64,000 nucleotides of DNA. It comes from Glycomyces lechevalierae (GTDB taxonomy: Bacteria > Actinomycetota > Actinomycetes > Mycobacteriales > Micromonosporaceae). Location of the stretch: positions 54,291 to 118,290 of the forward strand of contig NZ_JAPZVQ010000008.1 of assembly GCF_027622945.1 (NCBI RefSeq), written 5' to 3'. Position 1 is the first letter of the stretch, and each line of letters starts with the position of its first letter. This document shows positions 59,238 through 64,000 of this stretch, in pieces. The translations under genes and the position numbers were made by a program. The notes under the pieces are model-generated. The model was given only the letters and a program-made list of their open reading frames with translations, was not told the origin of the DNA and searched no databases.

Positions 59238-60077
59238 ATGACCGATTCCGGTGCAGGCGGCTCGGGGGACAACAAGGACACCGAGCCGCTGGAACCCCCT
59301 AGCCCCCGCGCCCCCTCCGACAGTCCCGCCCCGGGCGCGGAATCCCCCACGCGCGAATTCAGCTTCCCACCGGGAACCGCCGGATCCGCGCCCGCGACCG
59401 CCGCGAGCGACATCGACGGCGTCCGCTTCGACGACGGGCTCACCGCCGGACTCGGCGGCGGCCTCCTCGGCGGCGTCCGCGCCCCGTCCGTGCCCGACGT
59501 CCCCTCCCCGATCTCCGCCCGCTATCTCTTCCCGACCGAGAAGTACCGCGGCGAGTGGCGCCGGCACTGGGTGCACCTCATGCCCTGGTACCTCGTCGGC
59601 ACCCTCGCGACCTTCATCATGGGCCTCGCCTCCGGCATGCTCACGAAGTCGGACTACGAGAGCCGCGGCACCGCCGTCACCGTCACCGTCCTGGTGTGGC
59701 TGCTCATCCTCGGCTTCGTCGGCTGGAAGATCCTCGACTGGTACATGGACAGGTTCATCCTGACCAACAAGCGGATCATGCTCATCCAGGGGGTCATCAC
59801 CCGCTCGGTGGCCATGATGCCGCTCGGCCGCGTCACGGACATGAAGTACGCGCAGACCCCGATGGGCCGCATGCTCAACTACGGCGAGTTCATCATCGAG
59901 TCCGCCGGCCAGGACCAGGCGCTGCGCAACGTCCCGCACCTGCCGAACCCGAACGAGCTCTACCTCCAGATGTGCGAGGAGATGTACGAGCCCGAGGCGG
60001 TCGACGAGCGCGAGGCCGAACCCGAAGAGGACCTGATACCCGAAGGGGAGCCCGCGCCGAAACCGGCAGACGCCTGA
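59238..60077 (+). CDS. Bacterial PH-domain membrane protein (YdbS-like)
   Basis: 279 residues. Residues 1-90 are Pro/Ser/Ala-rich and disordered. Two membrane helices follow (WYLVGTLATFIMGLASGM and VTVTVLVWLLILGFVGW, about 120-165), then a bPH2 domain (RFILTNKRIMLIQGVITRSV, MMPLGRVTDMKYAQTPMGRM, GEFIIESAGQDQALRNVPHL). The Glu/Asp/Pro-rich tail is probably flexible. bPH2 proteins are thought to help stress responses at the membrane; the role is not known. It sits 13 bp after the small membrane protein and ends at a terminator. Confidence 0.87.
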   Translation: MTDSGAGGSGDNKDTEPLEPPSPRAPSDSPAPGAESPTREFSFPPGTAGSAPATAASDIDGVRFDDGLTAGLGGGLLGGVRAPSVPDVPSPISARYLFPTEKYRGEWRRHWVHLMPWYLVGTLATFIMGLASGMLTKSDYESRGTAVTVTVLVWLLILGFVGWKILDWYMDRFILTNKRIMLIQGVITRSVAMMPLGRVTDMKYAQTPMGRMLNYGEFIIESAGQDQALRNVPHLPNPNELYLQMCEEMYEPEAVDEREAEPEEDLIPEGEPAPKPADA

Positions 60078-60104
60078 GGCCGCGCTCCCGCGTTCACCGT
60101 CCGC

Positions 60105-60131
60105 ACACCCGCCGACACCGTCGGCGGGTGT
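60105..60131 (+). terminator. Intrinsic terminator after the PH-domain gene
   Basis: Perfect 12-bp stem (ACACCCGCCGAC and complement), 3-nt loop, followed by TCTTC. Confidence 0.82.
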
Positions 60132-60323
60132 TCTTCGTCCTGGTCATGACGCAGATCAATGCAACGGATGCCGGGACCCGAGGGGTTGCACCTACTTCGT
60201 ATACTCAGTTTCTATCCGACCCACGGTTGCCAGGAACACCCATCTCTTGGCAGAATTCCGCCCGGTGGCGCAACCGCCCGCCGGGGTGATGTCGTCTGTT
60301 CTTCGACCCCCCCAGGGAGACTC

Positions 60324-60869
60324 GTGAGCGAGGTCAAATCGTCCCAGGACGAGGAGTTCCGCGAGTACGTGGCGGCTCGCTCCGCCGCGCTGCACCGTGC
60401 GGCGTATCTCCTGACGGGGAACTGGGCGACAGCGGAGGACCTGGTGCAGACGACCTTGACGAAGACCTACCTGGCGTGGAGCCGGATCAGGACTACTGAT
60501 TCGGTCGACGCCTATGCCCGCCGCATCCTCTACAACACCAACGCCTCCTGGTGGCGCAAGCGGTCCAACCGCGAGAAGCCCACCGAGGTGTTCGAGGACC
60601 GGCCGGACCACTCGCGCGACTTCACCGAGCACTCGGCGGTGCGCGACGCGATGTGGCGCCACATCGCCGCCCTTCCCAAGCGCCAGCGCGCCGTCCTCGT
60701 CCTCCGCTACTACGAGAACCGCACTGACCAGCAGATCGCCGAGATCCTCGGCATCTCCGTCGGCACCGTCAAGAGCCAGGCCTCGCGCGCGCTCGCGGGC
60801 ATGCGCAAGCGACTCGGCACGCCCACCGAAGCGCTCGGCCTCGCGATGGAACCGAGGAAGGCGGCATGA
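60324..60869 (+). CDS. SigE-family RNA polymerase sigma-70 factor (ECF)
   Basis: 181 residues from GTG at 60324, with AGGGAGA as ribosome site. Region 2: HRAAYLLTGNWATAEDLVQT, TLTKTYLAWSRI, AYARRILYNTNASWWRKRSN. Region 4: LPKRQRAVLVLRYYENRTDQ, QIAEILGISVGTVKSQASRA. The wording of these motifs matches the actinobacterial SigE-family ECF factors. Its stop overlaps the ATG of the next gene, whose product is a membrane protein and probable anti-sigma factor. No obvious ECF-type -35 is visible upstream. Confidence 0.92.
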   Translation: MSEVKSSQDEEFREYVAARSAALHRAAYLLTGNWATAEDLVQTTLTKTYLAWSRIRTTDSVDAYARRILYNTNASWWRKRSNREKPTEVFEDRPDHSRDFTEHSAVRDAMWRHIAALPKRQRAVLVLRYYENRTDQQIAEILGISVGTVKSQASRALAGMRKRLGTPTEALGLAMEPRKAA

Positions 60870-62062
60870 GCGACGACATAGAGTCCCTGCTGCGCAGCGG
60901 GCTGGCCGAACGGGCCGACGCCGCGCCCACCTTCGACGACCCCGGGCTGGCCGATCTGGCCATCGCCGGGGCCGGCCGCATCCGCCGCCGCCGGCGTGCG
61001 GCCGCCGCCGCGAGCGGCGCGGGCCTGCTCGTGCTCGGCGCCGCCGTCTTCGTGTGGCAGCCGTGGCTCGTGCCCGACGACGAGGGCGAGAACGGCGTGA
61101 TCGCCGCGGACACGAACGCCACCGAGGTGCAGGACGAGTTCGCGATGGAGTTCCTCGTCGCGGATCCGGACGGCTACTCGGTGCTCACCGAGAACGGCGA
61201 CACCATCCCCTACGGCGGCGAGGAGCCGCCCGGCGACATCTACAAGCTCGCGGGCATGTACATGACGGAGACCGCGACCTCCGTCGTGACGGTCAGTCTC
61301 GACGGCGAGGGTGCAGAGATCGACAAGCCCTCGGAGGCCGAGACCTACACCAAGATCAACGGCGTCGGCGACCGCTTCGCGCTGGTCACGCCGAACTCGG
61401 ACTACACGGCGGAGGAGTACTCGCTCGTCGACGTCTCCCTCCACGAGCCGACCGAGGAGTCCGGGTTCACGACCAACTACGCCGTGACCCTGGAGGACTG
61501 GGACGACACCACGGCCGTGTTCACGACCGACCTGTACTCGACCGCCACCGGTGTCGCGAAGGGCTACTACTTCAACGAGGAGCTCGATCTGGGCCTCGAG
61601 TCGGTGAGCGCCGCCGGGTTCGAGACCGCGGTCCTGGTCGACACGACCGACCCGGAGTTCGTCTGCGTCTCCGACCTCGACGCCGCCGGCGAGGCCAGCG
61701 GCCAGGAGCAGTGCGGCCCCGTCGACAGCGACGCGGTCGTGCAGTCGCTCGCGATCGCCGAAGAGGGCGCCCCCGCGGGCGTCGAGGCCGATCCGACCCC
61801 GCTCGTCGAGCGGGTGATCGGGAACGTGCAGTCCATGGAGGATCCCGAGTTCTCGCCGCTGGACGACCTCGACCTGGGGGAGTACCAGCAGCAGTACGAC
61901 AGCGCGTCGGAGTACTGGACGGATCCGAAGGGCGAGTGGCAGATCGCCGGCACCCGCGACGCCGACTCCTGGCTCCTCATCGACGCGTCCGGCGAGAAGC
62001 CCGTGGTCTCCGAACTCGAGCCGCCCGCGAACGCTGTGATGCCCATCCTGAGCTACACCTAA
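60866..62062 (+). CDS. Membrane protein, probable anti-sigma partner
   Basis: 398 residues; ATG overlaps the sigma stop (ATGA). A short cytoplasmic N-terminus (MSDDIESLLRSGLAERADAA), basic RRRRRAAAAA and one helix (SGAGLLVLGAAVFVWQPWLV, about 50-70) precede a long acidic outside domain of unknown fold. There is no zinc-binding HxxxCxxC motif, so it is not a ZAS anti-sigma factor. The position and topology are as for membrane-bound anti-sigma factors that sense signals outside; the ectodomain would sense the signal. This is inference from context. Confidence 0.62.
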   Translation: MSDDIESLLRSGLAERADAAPTFDDPGLADLAIAGAGRIRRRRRAAAAASGAGLLVLGAAVFVWQPWLVPDDEGENGVIAADTNATEVQDEFAMEFLVADPDGYSVLTENGDTIPYGGEEPPGDIYKLAGMYMTETATSVVTVSLDGEGAEIDKPSEAETYTKINGVGDRFALVTPNSDYTAEEYSLVDVSLHEPTEESGFTTNYAVTLEDWDDTTAVFTTDLYSTATGVAKGYYFNEELDLGLESVSAAGFETAVLVDTTDPEFVCVSDLDAAGEASGQEQCGPVDSDAVVQSLAIAEEGAPAGVEADPTPLVERVIGNVQSMEDPEFSPLDDLDLGEYQQQYDSASEYWTDPKGEWQIAGTRDADSWLLIDASGEKPVVSELEPPANAVMPILSYT

Positions 62063-62115
62063 CACGGGTGGTCGAATCCGGATCTGTGACCGAGCGGACT
62101 TGACATACTCGCAGC

Positions 62116-62748
62116 GTGGGTGGAATCGAATACTTGCTGACGGTCATGGTGACGCTCTTCGTCATCATGGACCCGCCGGGGATCGTGCCGATCTATCTGG
62201 CCCTCACGGGGACCATGGATCAGCGCGAGCGCAACCGGGCCGCGCTCCAGGCGACGCTGCTGTCCTTGGGCGTGATCTCGCTGTTCGCGCTGCTCGGCCA
62301 GCAGATCATCAACTACCTCCACATCGACCTGGCCGCGCTCCAGGGCGCGGGCGGGCTGCTGCTGCTCCTCGTCAGCCTCCAGCTCCTCACCGGGCAGGCC
62401 GACGAGCCCTCGGGCACGGCCACTTCGAACATCGCGCTGGTGCCGTTGGGCACGCCGCTGCTGGCCGGGCCGGGCGCGATCGTCGCGGTGATCCTGTTCG
62501 TGCAGCAGGCGCCGTCGCACGCGGACTACCTGTGGATCGCGTTGGCGATCATCGTCATCCACATCGCGATCTATCTGGTCATGCGCTTCTCGGGGTTCCT
62601 GGTGAAGATCCTGCGGCGCGGCGGCATCGAGGTGCTGACGCGGATCGCGGGCGTGCTGCTGGCCGCGATCGCGGTGCAGCTCATAGCAGATGCCGTGATG
62701 GGCTACGTCGAACTCTTCGAAAGTTCTGCCGGGGCTACCGGCTGGTGA
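62116..62748 (+). CDS. MarC family integral membrane protein
   Basis: 210 residues with six membrane helices. MarC/UPF0056 features: VTLFVIMDPPGIVPIYLALT in the first helix, NRAALQATLLSLGVISLFAL, NIALVPLGTPLLAGPGAIVA and EVLTRIAGVLLAAIAVQLIA. The family name comes from the mar locus, but no drug-export role is proved. GTG at 62116 has no ribosome site; CATACT ends 6 nt upstream, so it is probably leaderless. Confidence 0.88.
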   Translation: MGGIEYLLTVMVTLFVIMDPPGIVPIYLALTGTMDQRERNRAALQATLLSLGVISLFALLGQQIINYLHIDLAALQGAGGLLLLLVSLQLLTGQADEPSGTATSNIALVPLGTPLLAGPGAIVAVILFVQQAPSHADYLWIALAIIVIHIAIYLVMRFSGFLVKILRRGGIEVLTRIAGVLLAAIAVQLIADAVMGYVELFESSAGATGW

Positions 62749-62771
62749 TTGTTTAGGGTTCAATAAACCCC

Positions 62772-63317
62772 ATGCCGACGATTCTCAATCTCCCTCTGCA
62801 CCCGCTGGTGGTGCACGCGCCGATCATCCTGGTCGGGCTGCTCGTCCTGGGCGGCCTCGCCTATCTGCTGATTCCGCCGCTGCGCCAACGCATCGGCTGG
62901 GCCGTGGCGGCGCTGGCGCTGGTGGCACCCGCGTCGGTGTACGGGGCGATCCTGACCGGGCAGGAGCTCGCGGACTACAACGAGCCGGACGGCTGGTCCG
63001 AGGCCGTCACGCAGCACCACGACTACGCGTACTGGCTCTTGTGGACACTCCTGGCGCTGGTGCTGGTGTGGTTCCTGTTCGCCGGCCTCGACCGCGGCCG
63101 CCGCGCGGCCCGCGCCCGCGACGGCGGTGCGTCTGCTCCCGCCGAGGACGGCGAGGGCGCCGCTGCCGGCTCGTCCGACCCGGCGGCGACCGGACGGAAG
63201 GTCGTCATGTTCGTCGTCGGGGTCGCGGCGTTCGCGCTGCTGCTGCTGGCGGGCTGGTGGCTGTTCCAGACCGGCCACGCGGGCGCGGAGATGACCTGGG
63301 GCGGCCTGGTGCGCTAG
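62772..63317 (+). CDS. DUF2231 membrane protein
   Basis: 181 residues. LNLPLHPLVVHAPIILVGLL at the N-terminus (LHPLxVHxPI) is the DUF2231 hallmark; four hydrophobic segments are seen (about 10-32, 45-62, 82-102, 142-165), with a polar, acidic loop at 105-140. The family is uncharacterised; conserved His residues could bind metal. It lies 23 bp after the MarC stop, with a GGGTT-CAAT-AAACCC hairpin at its start. Confidence 0.82.
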   Translation: MPTILNLPLHPLVVHAPIILVGLLVLGGLAYLLIPPLRQRIGWAVAALALVAPASVYGAILTGQELADYNEPDGWSEAVTQHHDYAYWLLWTLLALVLVWFLFAGLDRGRRAARARDGGASAPAEDGEGAAAGSSDPAATGRKVVMFVVGVAAFALLLLAGWWLFQTGHAGAEMTWGGLVR

Positions 63318-63335
63318 GGCGCGAAGCGAAGACGA

Positions 63336-63369
63336 CGGCCCCGGCCGGGTTGACGCCCGGCCGGGGCCG
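63336..63369. terminator. Bidirectional terminator
   Basis: 14-bp perfect stem (CGGCCCCGGCCGGG and complement) with a 6-nt loop, between the convergent DUF2231 and small membrane protein genes. Confidence 0.82.
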
Positions 63370-63380
63370 CTGCGTTCCGG

Positions 63381-63608
63381 TCAGTGGGTGAGCAGGCCGA
63401 CGATGAGCACGGTGAACATGAGCGCCACGCTCACCAGGGTGATCCAGTGGGTCACGAGCCGCGCGCGCTGCTCGGCCGCGGTGATCGCGGCGTGGTCCTG
63501 CGGCGGCAGCGCCCGGGGCTCACTCGGCAGCGCCACGGCCTCGACCCGCCAGCCGGGAGGCGGCGGCACGTTGACGGGCGGCCCGTCGTACTCGTTGCGG
63601 TCGCTCAT
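63381..63608 (-). CDS. Small hypothetical membrane protein
   Basis: 75 residues from ATG at 63608. A Pro-rich N-terminal (MSDRNEYDGPPVNVPPPPGW), then charged residues and one C-terminal helix (WITLVSVALMFTVLIVGLLT). Tail-anchored topology. No ribosome site; TAGGCT ends 8 nt before the ATG, again suggesting a leaderless transcript. Function unknown. Confidence 0.68.
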   Translation of the reverse strand: MSDRNEYDGPPVNVPPPPGWRVEAVALPSEPRALPPQDHAAITAAEQRARLVTHWITLVSVALMFTVLIVGLLTH

Positions 63609-63664
63609 GCGGGAAAGCCTAGCGCTGGAGCGCAGGAGAAGGCGTGGGTCGTCGGACGCGGTGG

Positions 63665-63853
63665 ACTGGTGCGAGACGGGTGTCCGAGTCGTCCCGCACG
63701 CGAGGTCGGGTGTGTCGGAATCGAAGGTCCCCCGGTTCAACGATGGCGCGGAGGTACGACGGTTCCGGGAGCGTGTCCGGCTTGTCCCGCACCCGGGGTC
63801 GGGTGTGGCGGATCGGCGCGCCCCCCGAATCAACTGTGGCGCGGGGGTGCGAC
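63665..63853. repeat. Two tandem copies of a 93-bp unit
   Basis: GTGTCCG, a conserved GTCCCGCAC block, GGTCGGGTGTG, then TCAAC and TGGCGCGG recur 93 bp apart (block starts 63680 and 63773). The copies differ at many positions. Any frame across it would give HTRPRVRD twice, but no start or codon pattern supports a gene. The gap 63609-63959 holds only this repeat and the palindrome at 63899. Confidence 0.68.
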
Positions 63854-63898
63854 AGCACGGTTGGGGGCGATGCCGAGCGACGGACGCGGACGCGAGAA

Positions 63899-63944
63899 CG
63901 GCTCGGGCCGGTGAGATCCGATCGGATCTCACCGGCCCGAGCCG
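63899..63944 (-). terminator. 46-bp perfect palindrome, probable strong terminator
   Basis: CGGCTCGGGCCGGTGAGATC leads a 23-bp arm whose exact complement follows without a loop. It lies 16 bp past the stop of the minus-strand frame at 63960-64000 and most likely ends that transcript. Confidence 0.65.
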
Positions 63945-63959
63945 CTTCGCTTTTGCCGC

Positions 63960-64000
63960 TTAGGCGGGCGACGGGCGGTCGCTGTGGCGGGGGGGGGGGG
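63960..64000 (-). CDS. Partial minus-strand frame, 3' end only
   Basis: Reading inwards from the window edge on the minus strand gives a Pro-rich tail (PPPRHSDRPSPA) and a TAA stop at 63960-63962. The start lies outside the window. The last 12 bases of the + strand are all G, which this frame would read as CCC proline codons. Only the stop and the nearby terminator support it. Confidence 0.35.
   Translation of the reverse strand, partial: PPPRHSDRPSPA

Noticed and set aside
58832..59443. 203-codon minus-strand frame across the small membrane protein
   Set aside because: It overlaps the start of the PH-domain gene and the small + strand frame, and has no motif or ribosome site.
63989..64000. 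Run of 12 G at the window edge as a functional G-tract
   Set aside because: It lies at the very end, may be a sequencing or contig-end artefact, or simply CCC proline codons of a minus-strand gene; nothing more can be said.

Overview
The window is very GC-rich, gene-dense and uses GTG starts often. It carries actinobacterial markers: a BldC-type regulator, a bS22-like 33-residue basic protein beside an excisionase-type HTH protein, a DUF2516 protein, futalosine-type menaquinone genes, a SigE-family sigma factor, and secreted GH6 cellulases with CBM2 modules. Together they suggest a mycelial soil or plant-associated actinomycete. A Glycomyces-like relative is plausible, but the sequence alone does not fix the genus. 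No rRNA, tRNA, IS element, integrase or CRISPR array was recognised.

Layout. (1) 1-16.9 kb is a surface-polysaccharide locus. It holds the 3' end of a nucleotide-sugar dehydrogenase, galE, a UDP-HexNAc 2-epimerase, a WbpD-like hexapeptide acetyltransferase, eight glycosyltransferases and two short proteins that look like lone GT N-terminal domains. Six genes (8409-15146) run with 4-11 bp stop/start overlaps, so they are probably translationally coupled. (2) 17-21.8 kb is housekeeping: proline dehydrogenase, a membrane-anchored gluzincin-like protein, an HTH protein, the bS22-like protein, DUF2516 and HtpX. (3) 21.8-27.1 kb is a minus-strand nuoKLMN module with no nuoA-J beside it; nuoM and nuoK share an 84-bp in-frame repeat. 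(4) 27.3-31.4 kb is accessory DNA: two small coupled genes, a GntR/UTRA regulator, and a DUF222-HNH (13E12-type) protein followed by 75-76 bp degenerate tandem repeats. (5) 31.4-38 kb has a TetR/NmrA-like divergent pair on a perfect operator, a UbiA/UbiD pair for menaquinone, and a DHA2 efflux pump with its TetR regulator. (6) 38-51.9 kb is a plant-polysaccharide region: two tandem GH6 enzymes, bldC, an Lrp regulator with a cysteine-desulfhydrase-like enzyme, a lectin-linked CE12 acetylesterase, a CE12-FN3-PL11-CBM2 fusion enzyme and an LPXTG surface protein. (7) 51.9-64 kb is mixed: YihY, Rrf2, a FadR-type regulator divergent from a CynX/NimT-like MFS gene, acetoacetyl-CoA synthetase, a SpoU methyltransferase, a 51-residue membrane protein, a PH-domain protein, SigE with a probable anti-sigma partner, MarC and DUF2231.

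How the genes work together. The first block would make an activated, probably uronic and N-acetylated, sugar and assemble it with other sugars into a surface glycan. The carbohydrate block looks like a regulon: four promoters can be drawn with a -35-like TTGAC box and a LacI/CebR-like site just past the predicted start point. It covers cellulose hydrolysis and rhamnogalacturonan deacetylation plus cleavage. Several regulators sit beside their likely targets over visible palindromes (TetR at 32.15 kb, TetR/DHA2 at 35.5 kb, FadR at 54.18 kb).
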